Positions 36,121-43,570 of a stretch of DNA of 64,000 bases are shown here, one piece after another. Below the pieces are notes generated by a model, which did not search any database, was not told where the DNA came from, and was given only the letters and a program-made list of their open reading frames with translations. The position numbers were made by a program, and so were the translations under genes. This DNA is from G965218495 sp965262785 (GTDB lineage: Bacteria; Bacteroidota; Rhodothermia; Rhodothermales; Bin80). The stretch covers positions 1,302,001 through 1,366,000 of the forward strand of contig OZ253559.1 of NCBI GenBank assembly GCA_965262785.1. Reading direction: 5' to 3'. The number at the start of each line of letters is the position of its first letter. Position 1 is the stretch's first letter.

Positions 36121-36155
36121 AAAGCGGCCTACGGGAAAACCGTACGGGCCGTTTG
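36121..36155 (+). ncRNA. Domain V of intron G
   Basis: AAAGCGGCCTACGGG, an AAAA loop and CCGTACGGGCCGTTTG give the group II catalytic hairpin. A domain VI-like hairpin (GGAGG … CCTCC) and the intron end follow. Confidence 0.8.
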
Positions 36156-36335
36156 AGCGGCGGACGGAGGTTAGCCCTTCGGGGCGCCTCCTCCGACCCG
36201 ACAGTGTTGAAGGGGCTGTAACGGCCTCGGAGCGAAGGGGCCGACTTGGCTGGTCGCACCTGCTCGACAATCGCAAAGCGAGAGGATCGGGCGAGGTCGG
36301 TCGTAGTTGTGCCTATTGGCATGGCAGGCCAAGAA

Positions 36336-36368
36336 GAGCCGTATGAGGTGAGAGTCTCACGTACGGAT
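36336..36368 (+). ncRNA. Domain V of intron F2 (first 33 nt)
   Basis: Identical to 29208-29240; the last bases of the stem are displaced to 38358 by intron B2. Confidence 0.8.
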
Positions 36369-36879
36369 GTGTGTCCAGTCAAGGCTGGCATGTTCAGCAG
36401 GAGTCAGTCCTGCCAGAGTAGAAATCAGAGCTCTGTAGCTTGGGTAGCATGGAAGCGGGAAACCTAATTCATGAAGCCTACCGACACGGTCTCCGTAAGG
36501 GAGATCGCGAGTCATCGGGCCGTAACGAAAGTGAACGCATAGGTGGCCTCGAGAGTGTATCCCGAAGGCCGAGCCCTCATCCGTAGGGCGAAGGCAGCAC
36601 GGGCGGTCGTAATCTGATTGGGACGACCGTACCGCTTCGGCGGGGTGGTAGCGACGGCACGATGACAAGGACATGCCGAGCAACTGGAGAAGCCCTCCTC
36701 GCCCCGGTGAGAAATTGCCGGAGGAAGGTAGGTGCTATAACCGGTGGCACCGGGAAATGTACCGAAGGCGAGAGGGTGGCGGAGAGGTGCGTAGTAGCGA
36801 TGAAACGGGGTAACGCCCGTGGAGCGAAGGCGCCTCACTGCTGGTATGTTTTCCGACAATAAAGGGAGGCACTGAAGAC

Positions 36880-38202
36880 ATGAAAGAGGCAACTATAAGC
36901 CTGCAGGACCTGAGGAGGAGAATATACCGCAAAGCCAAGGCAGTACCAGAGTGGCGTTTTTGGGGCATGTACGTGCATGTCTGCAAGCTGGAGACGCTGC
37001 AGGAGGCGTATCGTATGGCGAAACGCAACGACGGTGCCCCCGGCATCGACGGCATGACGTTTGCAGCCATTGAGGCGACCGGCTTGCAGAGGTTTCTGGA
37101 GTGCATTCAGCGCGATCTGATCCTACGGTGCTACCGGCCCTCGCCATTGCGTAAGAAGCGGATCCCCAAGGGCGGCGGTAAATTCCGCACGCTGGGCATA
37201 CCGACGATACGGGATCGCGTGGTGCAGGGGGCGCTGAAGCTGATTCTGGAGCCGATCTTTGAGGCTGACTTTCAGGAGGGATCCTATGGATATCGGCCAA
37301 AGCGTGCGCCGCATGCTGCTGTACACCGAGTAACTTCGGCGGTAGTCAAAGGAATGACCCGGGTCATTGATGTGGACTTGGCGTCGTATTTCGATACGAT
37401 TCGTCATCACATCCTGCTCCGACAGGTCGCGCTCCGTGTTAAGGATCGTGACATTCTGTGGCTTCTGAAGCGGATACTCAAGTCCGGTGGCAAGCGCGGG
37501 GTACCTCAAGGGGGCGTCATCTCGCCGCTTTTGAGCAACATCTACCTCAATGGGGTGGATCGTATGCTGGAGCGCGCGAAGGCAGTCACCCGCGAGAAGG
37601 GGTATTTCCATATGGAGTATGCCCGCTTTGCCGACGACCTGGTGATCGTGGTGGATGGCTACCGCAAGTGGCGGTGGCTGGAGCGAGGCGTGTACAAGCG
37701 CCTGTTGGAAGAGTTGGCCAAGCTTGACGTTTCACTGAACGTGGAGAAGACGCGGAGAGTGGACCTCACCCAACGGGAGAGCTTCACATTCCTGGGTTTC
37801 CGCATTCGTCGATACAAGACGAAGCGGGGTCGTTGGGGCGTATTGAGCGTACCTCGTATGAAGGCGCGTACAAAGCTCTTGCGGCGGCTCAAGGAGGAAT
37901 TCCGACATCTTCGCTCGCAGCCGGTGGGACGGGTGATTGCTCGCATCAACCCAATACTGCGGGGATGGGTGAACTATTTCCGCACGGGGCAATCGAGCCG
38001 TTGCTTCGGTTACGTACGTAACTGGGTCGAGCTTAAGATCCGGCGCCATCTGATGCGTGCCCGCGGACGCAAGGGTTATGGGTGGAAGCGGTGGAGTAGG
38101 CGGATGTTCTACGAGCGACTGGGGTTGTATGATCAGTGGCAGATAGAGTACTACCGGCCGAAAGCGCGCCCACGCCAACTGCGCATGAACTTTGCGGTGT
38201 AA
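36880..38202 (+). CDS. ltrA: Group II intron reverse transcriptase/maturase, intact
   Basis: 440 aa. The RT domain carries GAPGIDGMT, GGGKFRTLGIPTIRDRVVQ, GSYGYRPKRAPHAAV, VDLASYFDTI, the GVPQGGVISPLLSN loop, and a catalytic FADD (residues 250-253) where most relatives have YADD. The maturase (GIIM) domain follows (INPILRGWVNYFRTG … WVELKIRRHLMRARGRKGYGWKRWS). No C-terminal HNH endonuclease is present. It should help intron B2 splice and move, and could act in trans on the ORF-less neighbours. A ribosome site GGGAGG lies 11 bases before the ATG. Confidence 0.93.
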   Translation: MKEATISLQDLRRRIYRKAKAVPEWRFWGMYVHVCKLETLQEAYRMAKRNDGAPGIDGMTFAAIEATGLQRFLECIQRDLILRCYRPSPLRKKRIPKGGGKFRTLGIPTIRDRVVQGALKLILEPIFEADFQEGSYGYRPKRAPHAAVHRVTSAVVKGMTRVIDVDLASYFDTIRHHILLRQVALRVKDRDILWLLKRILKSGGKRGVPQGGVISPLLSNIYLNGVDRMLERAKAVTREKGYFHMEYARFADDLVIVVDGYRKWRWLERGVYKRLLEELAKLDVSLNVEKTRRVDLTQRESFTFLGFRIRRYKTKRGRWGVLSVPRMKARTKLLRRLKEEFRHLRSQPVGRVIARINPILRGWVNYFRTGQSSRCFGYVRNWVELKIRRHLMRARGRKGYGWKRWSRRMFYERLGLYDQWQIEYYRPKARPRQLRMNFAV

Positions 38203-38211
38203 TCAGTAGGT

Positions 38212-38246
38212 AAGCCCGGTGCGGGAAAACCGCACGCCGTGGTTTG
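38212..38246 (+). ncRNA. Domain V of intron B2
   Basis: Same hairpin as 32746-32780, 9 bases after the maturase stop. Confidence 0.85.
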
Positions 38247-38524
38247 ACGAGGCGGGGCTTGGAAACGTGATTCACGGGAGCCGGACTGAGGCCCGGAGCG
38301 AAAGCGACGGACAAGCCACCGGACCCTACGGGTTGGCGCGCCAGGCCCCGACCCTACCTGTGGGGGCTTGGGGGTGAAATTCCCCCGAGCTACCCGACAT
38401 CGTGCAGTCCCACACGTACCGGACTCAGTGCCGGATTTTGCGCGTCCCAGGGATGAATCGGTTACGGCTGCGGGTCGGCTTGCCGACCTGCTAACGTCAT
38501 GCGCGGCAGCGCGACCCAAGGGAG

Positions 38525-38559
38525 GAGCCGGATGCGTTAGCGCGCACGTCCGGATCTGT
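38525..38559 (+). ncRNA. Domain V of the outer intron E
   Basis: GAGCCGGATGCG, loop, CGCACGTCCGGATCTGT forms the catalytic hairpin. It is followed by a domain VI-like hairpin (GGGGCCCCCGG … CCTGGGGGCT) and the intron end at 38595. Confidence 0.8.
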
Positions 38560-38594
38560 CCGGGGCCCCCGGGGAAACCTGGGGGCTACCGGGA

Positions 38595-38621
38595 TGCTTG
38601 ATAATCGGGCTTATCAGTAGA
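38595..38621. repeat. dif-like hairpin at the 3' junction of intron E
   Basis: GCTTGATAA, centre TCGGGC, TTATCAGTAG: inner arms TGATAA/TTATCA with a 6-base centre, like the sites at 9509 and 45182. The group II intron ends right at its left edge. Confidence 0.5.
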
Positions 38622-38667
38622 AAGTCCCCAGAATCGCCCTGGACCGTACCTGAATACGATCGGGCGT

Positions 38668-38800
38668 GATCTGCGGCAATTCTGACGTGCTCCATACCCC
38701 TGTTTGTACGCGGTGATCTCAGGCGCCGTGCGGGGTGCCCAGCCGGTCGTTCATGGCCGTTTTTAGAGTCGTAAATTCTTTCCGAGAATAACACATCGGG
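38668..38800. repeat. Dispersed repeat, copy b
   Basis: It resembles 18855-18935 and 45108-45207, with core GTACGCGGTGATCTCAGGC and, further right, CCGTTTTTAG and TTTCCGAGAATAACAC. The last part is a degraded version of the dif-like site at 45182. No gene is supported in 38622-38910. Confidence 0.5.
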
Positions 38801-38998
38801 GGAAAGGATTGAGCACCGCCAGTCCCTCATCCCCGGCACTAGATCTCGATCTCGGAGCGTCGGCCCACGAGGTTAAGGAAACCCTCTGGCATGGGTCACT
38901 GGCGACCAGCAGCAGATAGGGAATGCACAAATTCTAGTTGGGAATTGGAGAGTTGCTGTGGAGGTGGACCCTAGTCTCCACCATTCCTTTCCAATCAT

Positions 38999-39967
38999 AT
39001 GAACCACTCACAGCCTGTTTTGGGGAGGGCTGAGGCGCCTGCAGACGCCCAGATTAATCCCTTCGGTGACTCGCGGCGGCTTCTGATGAAGCTCTGCACG
39101 CACATACTGCAACAATTGACCACCGACTGGCCCATGCCGGCAGCGCCTCAGCAACCGGCGCCACCGCCCGTAGTGATCAAGGCTTCTGCTGCGGCCCAGG
39201 ACACAAAGCCAGACTCGGCGCAGTTGAATGAAGCGTGGCAGCTGTTGCATTCGCGCAGTCTGCAAGACGACCCGATCGTTGCGATCTGGCTGCGCGGGCT
39301 GTGCCCACGCGGCGTTAACATCGTTCTTGGAGCGGGTCTGACCATCACGGGCTATCGCCGCATACTTGGCCTGATAGCGTGCTACCCTGAAAACGTCTCT
39401 GCTCTTACGTCCTTTGTGCAGTCGCTGTCCGATCGTGGTCTTTCGGCCGCCGCCGGGCTGCTCTGTGTGCTGCCCAGCAGTACGGGACTTCAATCGGCGG
39501 TGCGCCAGGTGTTCGGCCCCAGGGTCGCTATACAGCGCTGTCTCAATACGCTACTGGATCAAGTCACCTGTGGTCTTCCGGAAGACCTTGTTCCTGTGTA
39601 TCGCAATCGCCTCCGCCAGGCATGGAACGGGTTCGATGCCCGGGAAGCTGAACGCGCACTCACCCGTATTCACCAGGACTTGACGCGCGTCAATCGGTCC
39701 GCAGCGAAGGTTCTGTGGGAGGGCCTGGAGCAATCCCTGACGATTCAACGCACGGGCATGCTGCTCAAGCTCGACCGGGGGCTGCGCGTGATGCGCTTCA
39801 TGGATGCCATCAGTCGCAGGTTGCAGGCCCCGGCCAGCGCCGTTTTCCAGCAACGCGAACAGATGGCACTGGCACTGTTGGAACACGAGGCTCAGCTGCG
39901 CCGTGTGGCCCATGCGGCCCATCTGCCACAACTTCGTGAGATTCTCATCAACCTTTACGCCGTATGA
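38999..39967 (+). CDS. Catalytically altered IS256 transposase homologue (ORF1, element 2)
   Basis: 322 aa. It aligns with ORF1 of element 1 and with the transposase core: IWLRGLCPRGVNIVLGAGLTITGYRRILGL, RGLSAAAGLLCV, RCLNTLLDQV and EGLEQSLTIQRTG. All three catalytic positions are changed: R99 for the first Asp, P159 for the second, D269 for the Glu. A Pro-rich N-terminal segment replaces the DNA-binding region. The stop overlaps the ATG of the transposase (39964-39967), so the two proteins are probably made in fixed ratio. A partner or regulator role is inference. Confidence 0.75.
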   Translation: MNHSQPVLGRAEAPADAQINPFGDSRRLLMKLCTHILQQLTTDWPMPAAPQQPAPPPVVIKASAAAQDTKPDSAQLNEAWQLLHSRSLQDDPIVAIWLRGLCPRGVNIVLGAGLTITGYRRILGLIACYPENVSALTSFVQSLSDRGLSAAAGLLCVLPSSTGLQSAVRQVFGPRVAIQRCLNTLLDQVTCGLPEDLVPVYRNRLRQAWNGFDAREAERALTRIHQDLTRVNRSAAKVLWEGLEQSLTIQRTGMLLKLDRGLRVMRFMDAISRRLQAPASAVFQQREQMALALLEHEAQLRRVAHAAHLPQLREILINLYAV

Positions 39968-41280
39968 TGACCCATACCCCTATGCTGGATCAATCACTCA
40001 TCGAAGACCTTCGGGGGCTTGCGCAAAGGAATTTCATCGGCCTGGCCAGCTGCCTTGGATGTCTTGACCATCTTCTTACCAAGATGGCCACATGGGTCAT
40101 GGAAGCCGAGGTCCGCTTCATATGCGGCGCACGTGGGAAGCACCATAAGACCGGCTTTCAGCGCTGGGGGGCGAATCCGGGTTCCGTCCGCGTCGGTTTG
40201 GAGCGCATTGCGGTCCGCGTTCCGCGCGTACGGAATGTACGAACCCGAAAGGAGCGTCCTCTGCAAACGTACCGCCTCTTGCGCGAGCGTGGGCTTATGG
40301 ACCGGGAAAGCGTGACCAGAGGGTTGCTGTGTGGACTCTCGCGGCGCAATTACAGGCAGGCGGCCCAAGTCTTCACCGATAGTCTGGGGTTGAGTGCCAG
40401 CAGCATAGGCAACGCCTTCATTACGCAGACGGCAGCGCTACTGAAGGCATTTGAGACGCGCCGCTTCGATCAGCACACCTTTGCGGCGCTCCTGCTTGAT
40501 GGCAAGTATTTGGCCAACATGCAGATGATCGTAGCGATGGGCATCACGACCGAGGGCGAGAAGGTCGTACTGGGCTTTTCGGAAAGCCGTACCGAGAACA
40601 GTGCGCAGGTGGAGTCGCTGTTGCAGGATCTGCTGCGTCGGGGCTTCACCCATACCGACAAGCTGTTGGTACAGGTGGGCGGCAGCCGCGGGCTTCGCAA
40701 GGGGATCGGCGCGGTGTTTGGGGATGCGGTCGTATTCCAGCGCTGCCAATGGCACAAGCGTACCAATGTGACGCGTCACATCAAAAGCGAGCCAGCGGCC
40801 ACGCAAATGAAGCGTCGGCTTCAGGCGGCTTGGGAGCTACCCACGTACGCGGAGGCACGGGCGGCGCTTGTGTCGCTGCATGAAGCGCTGCAGCGGTCGT
40901 GCCCGAAAGCCGCACGCAGTCTGGAGGAGGGTTTGGAGGATACGCTGACGCTTCACCGGTTGGGGGTGCGGAACCAGGCTGTCAGAGACAGTCTGAAGAC
41001 GACGAACATCATCGAGAACCTCAACAGCATTATTGCGAACCGATCACGGAACGTGAAGCGCTGGGGATCATCGGGGATGCGTCAGCGCTGGTGCGGGGCG
41101 ATATTCATGCAGTACGAGTCGAATCTGAAGCCGATACGCCCGGAGGACATGAAGGAGCTTACCAAGGTCCTGAGCACCTCCGGGGGTCGATGGGTTAGTG
41201 GGGATTCGGTCTGCCAGCCCCAAAGGGCTGCAAAGGCAACACCTGCCGCTGGATGCCCCCGCGCAGTAGTGCGCTGCTGA
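39964..41280 (+). CDS. IS256-family transposase with an altered middle catalytic position (ORF2, element 2)
   Basis: 438 aa with the full family layout: FQRWGANPGSVRV, LLLDGKYL (D179), RCQWHKRTN and TTNIIENLNS (E351). The second Asp position reads VQVGGSRG (G239) where element 1 has MVDGSKG. This copy may therefore be inactive despite its fresh target duplication, or the substitution happened after insertion. The C-terminal ~40 residues are unlike other members. Confidence 0.85.
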   Translation: MMTHTPMLDQSLIEDLRGLAQRNFIGLASCLGCLDHLLTKMATWVMEAEVRFICGARGKHHKTGFQRWGANPGSVRVGLERIAVRVPRVRNVRTRKERPLQTYRLLRERGLMDRESVTRGLLCGLSRRNYRQAAQVFTDSLGLSASSIGNAFITQTAALLKAFETRRFDQHTFAALLLDGKYLANMQMIVAMGITTEGEKVVLGFSESRTENSAQVESLLQDLLRRGFTHTDKLLVQVGGSRGLRKGIGAVFGDAVVFQRCQWHKRTNVTRHIKSEPAATQMKRRLQAAWELPTYAEARAALVSLHEALQRSCPKAARSLEEGLEDTLTLHRLGVRNQAVRDSLKTTNIIENLNSIIANRSRNVKRWGSSGMRQRWCGAIFMQYESNLKPIRPEDMKELTKVLSTSGGRWVSGDSVCQPQRAAKATPAAGCPRAVVRC

Positions 41281-41749
41281 CGCTGGCATAACGCAAAACC
41301 CGCAGCTGCCTGGACACTCTGAGGCGCTGCACCGTGCCAAGATCGCCGCTTACGCGTGCGATCAGAGGATCCCTGCGGGATATCGTGCCCGGAAAGTCAC
41401 TCCACGAGCCTGCCTACGCCCGAAAATCCGCGTGTGAGCACGCAATTGGGCCCACATTGGCATGCACCGTCCCATTTGCACCCACACTCTCGACCCGAAG
41501 CGCAATCCATTGCCAAAAGATATCTACTTTGAGGGCCCATCTCGGCAGAAATCGCCGAAACCCAACTCAAAATTGTGCAATCCCAGCAGATACATCCATG
41601 CCTGGTCGGCCCCATCCGCGCGTCGCCTTCTTCACCCTCAACAAACCGATACGTTTAATTGTCGAAAACCGCGAATGACTATTGGCATTCGTCACCAGCG
41701 CGTCCTCGGAGATGGTCGATCATGAGAAATATAACCGCGGCTCCGCCGG

Positions 41750-42391
41750 TCACGCTGAAGCCCCCGCCTCGGCCAACACCGTTGTGACGAAGCGGATACC
41801 CTTGTTCGCTGCGACCTGACTCAGCACGACGTAGAGTAAACCTAGAGAGCTGACCAGAACGATCCACTCCCACCCGCCGACGCGGAATACACCTGCGAGC
41901 CCTGCGCTCACGATCAAGATAGCGACGGTCAGGTTTGTCAGGTCTCTCGCGAGCAACCAGGCGTAGTGGGCCTCATCAACAGATGCTCGATCAGCGGTCG
42001 CTTTCGAAAGCTTGTACCAGAGTTGATTCTGCTCGGCCGGATCCGTCGGTAGCGGGCCATGCTCTTCCTCTAGCGCCTTCATGTCGACGCGACTGTCTTT
42101 CCTCCCGTGCATAGTGAATGCCTCGTGAGCAGGGAGCGGATTCCTCCACTTCCTATAGACCAGCACGGCCTTGAAATCGGAGGTCACGATTCCATCGAGA
42201 ATGAACGTGGCTAGCGGCAGCGCTAAGCTCAGCACGTGCTTAAGGTCGACCAGTTCGGTCCACTGATGCTCCAGGATGGCTTGTAGGACATCGCTGCCCG
42301 AGAATACCACGAACACAAGGAGTGCGTTCAATGCAATGAAGGCATTCAGCCACCCCCTGTAACGCGATTTGATGCTGCCTCCGGTTGCCAA
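41750..42391 (-). CDS. Membrane protein, 213 aa, partner of the MBL-fold protein
   Basis: Hydrophobic segments near residues 14-33, 50-68, 152-170 and 174-194 predict about four membrane spans with a charged cytoplasmic middle part (~75-145). It starts 5 bp after the stop of the MBL-fold gene on the same strand, so the two are a transcription unit. The layout (enzyme plus small multi-span membrane protein) is typical of effector modules in defence islands. No family is assigned with confidence. Confidence 0.6.
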   Translation of the reverse strand: MATGGSIKSRYRGWLNAFIALNALLVFVVFSGSDVLQAILEHQWTELVDLKHVLSLALPLATFILDGIVTSDFKAVLVYRKWRNPLPAHEAFTMHGRKDSRVDMKALEEEHGPLPTDPAEQNQLWYKLSKATADRASVDEAHYAWLLARDLTNLTVAILIVSAGLAGVFRVGGWEWIVLVSSLGLLYVVLSQVAANKGIRFVTTVLAEAGASA

Positions 42392-42396
42392 GTCTC

Positions 42397-43497
42397 CTAC
42401 TCCTCTTCCTGCTCCTCGGGATACGGCAGTCGCGTAGCGGGCACGGCATCATCCCTAGGTGGAGCGTTCTTGGAGGTTCGCAGGTACCCTCCGCGCGGAG
42501 TGGTCGTCTGCATCACATCCGCGCCGCGATGTATCAGGCCGCGCACCACCGCGCGTCGCGGGTGCTCCTTGTCGTCCGGATTGGCATTGATGTATGCGTG
42601 GAACAAGGCTTGACCCTCGGGCAACTGTTGTGGGAGGCGAGGCCCCAGCCACCGGTCGAGCACTTCGGTCGACACATTCCGCCGGGATCCGTGATGCGGA
42701 ACATCGAAGCGATCGATGCCTGGCAGCCGAAGTCCGAGGGAGGGAGCAAAGTCGGCCGCCTCACTGAGGCCCTCCCGGCCCACATCACCTGTGAGCAGAA
42801 TCTTCTCACCACACAGATTGGTGTACTGTACGACGCTCATCTCGTTCTCCACGCTCGTCGGCTCGGTTGAAAAAACCTCGGCCCCCCAGGCGGCCTTGGC
42901 GTAGTAAACGACCTTGGCTGCTGCCGATCGGAATGCTCCGAGAAGCCCCATGCTGGCTGCCCGATCAGCTTCCTTCGGTGTCCTCTCGGACTCCACGATC
43001 AGTTGCAGATACCGCACCTTCGATGGCGCGAGGACCGTGAACTCGCCGATCGCTGCGCCCTGGAAAGGCTCGTAGATATGTATTCCGCGGCGCTGTGCGA
43101 TCTCTTCCAGTGCCACAACGTTTGGATAAGCTTCCCTCAGGGCCTTTTTAAGACCGCTCACCGTGGTGAACCGCGCGAAGTGCTTTAGCAACTCGGCGGC
43201 GTAGAGCCAAGGGCGCAGCATCCACAGACCGCCCCCGGGACGCACCGCACATTCTTCCAGAACGGTCCTCAAGCCTCCGGCGTGATCACCATCAGGGTGG
43301 GTAAGGACCACATGATTAACACCCCTGCCGTCGTAGTACTTGTGAAGGTGAGTCATCACATGCGCCCCGTCGTCCTGAAATCCTCCATCGACGACGTGCA
43401 CGAAGGTGTTGCCATCCCGTCTATAGCGCAGAGCGATCGCATCGCCGCTCTGACTTTCGCCGACGGTCAAAAAGTCGATCTCGAAGTAGGGTGCCAT
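42397..43497 (-). CDS. ComEC/Rec2-like metallo-beta-lactamase-fold hydrolase
   Basis: 366 aa. The metal site is readable: VVLTHPDGDHAGGL (HxxxDH), LLTGDVGREGL (Asp), and DVPHHGSRRN (HHGS). This is the MBL domain of the ComEC/Rec2 type without its channel part, and no signal peptide is seen. Such enzymes cleave nucleic acids or other phosphoesters. It is paired with a four-span membrane protein immediately downstream. A role in defence or toxicity is inferred from the neighbourhood of mobile elements. Confidence 0.8.
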   Translation of the reverse strand: MAPYFEIDFLTVGESQSGDAIALRYRRDGNTFVHVVDGGFQDDGAHVMTHLHKYYDGRGVNHVVLTHPDGDHAGGLRTVLEECAVRPGGGLWMLRPWLYAAELLKHFARFTTVSGLKKALREAYPNVVALEEIAQRRGIHIYEPFQGAAIGEFTVLAPSKVRYLQLIVESERTPKEADRAASMGLLGAFRSAAAKVVYYAKAAWGAEVFSTEPTSVENEMSVVQYTNLCGEKILLTGDVGREGLSEAADFAPSLGLRLPGIDRFDVPHHGSRRNVSTEVLDRWLGPRLPQQLPEGQALFHAYINANPDDKEHPRRAVVRGLIHRGADVMQTTTPRGGYLRTSKNAPPRDDAVPATRLPYPEEQEEE

Positions 43498-43570
43498 GTC
43501 TCATCTACTCTGATCCTGTGAGCCTCTTGTAAGAACCACGAAATAGGTGGTGTCCCCTTTGCACGCATAC

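Larger units (their letters stand above)
33403..36202 (+). mobile_element. Group II intron G, interrupted by an IS110 element
   Basis: G begins GTGTGCTGGGC at 33403 with two 5' hairpins (CTGGGC/GCCCAG and GTGGG/CCCAC). It has a domain V at 36121-36155 and ends CCGACCCGAC at 36202. Its removal restores F exactly. No maturase frame is present in the parts outside the IS110 insert, so G seems ORF-less or has lost its gene. Confidence 0.7.
36369..38357 (+). mobile_element. Maturase-encoding group II intron B2, 1,989 bp
   Basis: It starts GTGTGTCCAG and ends CCCTAC, with the maturase ORF starting 511 bases in, the same as in B1. It has no insertion, so it is the only complete maturase-encoding intron of the nest. 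Confidence 0.88.
32933..38398 (+). mobile_element. Group II intron F, copy 2 (split by G and B2)
   Basis: The pieces 32933-33402, 36203-36368 and 38358-38398 sum to 677 bp and read as the same sequence as copy 1. It begins directly at the 3' end of copy 1. Intron G sits between TCGTAGT and AGTGTTG, and intron B2 sits at the base of domain V, the same position as B1 in copy 1. Tandem duplication of an F-plus-B unit is the simplest origin. Confidence 0.78.
28134..38595 (+). mobile_element. Outer group II intron E containing nested introns
   Basis: The 5' end GTGCGCC with the GGGTGAAAGTCCC hairpin starts at 28134. A domain V (38525-38559) and a domain VI-like hairpin end at 38595 in AT. Only 28134-28604 and 38399-38595 belong to E (668 bp, no maturase gene). 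The 9.8 kb between them is made of two copies of intron F and their inserts. After splicing the flanks would join as TATGCTG and GCTTGATAA, beside a hairpin. Confidence 0.75.
38919..41584 (+). mobile_element. Two-ORF IS256-like transposon (element 2), 2,666 bp
   Basis: The left end begins GGGAATGCACAA and the right end, read inward, begins GGGATTGCACAA. Both continue into a TAGTTGGG/GAGTTGGG block related to element 1's end. A perfect 8-bp duplication AGCAGATA is at 38911-38918 and 41585-41592. Two genes overlap as ATGA. The layout is the same as element 1, with clearly diverged sequence. Confidence 0.88.
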
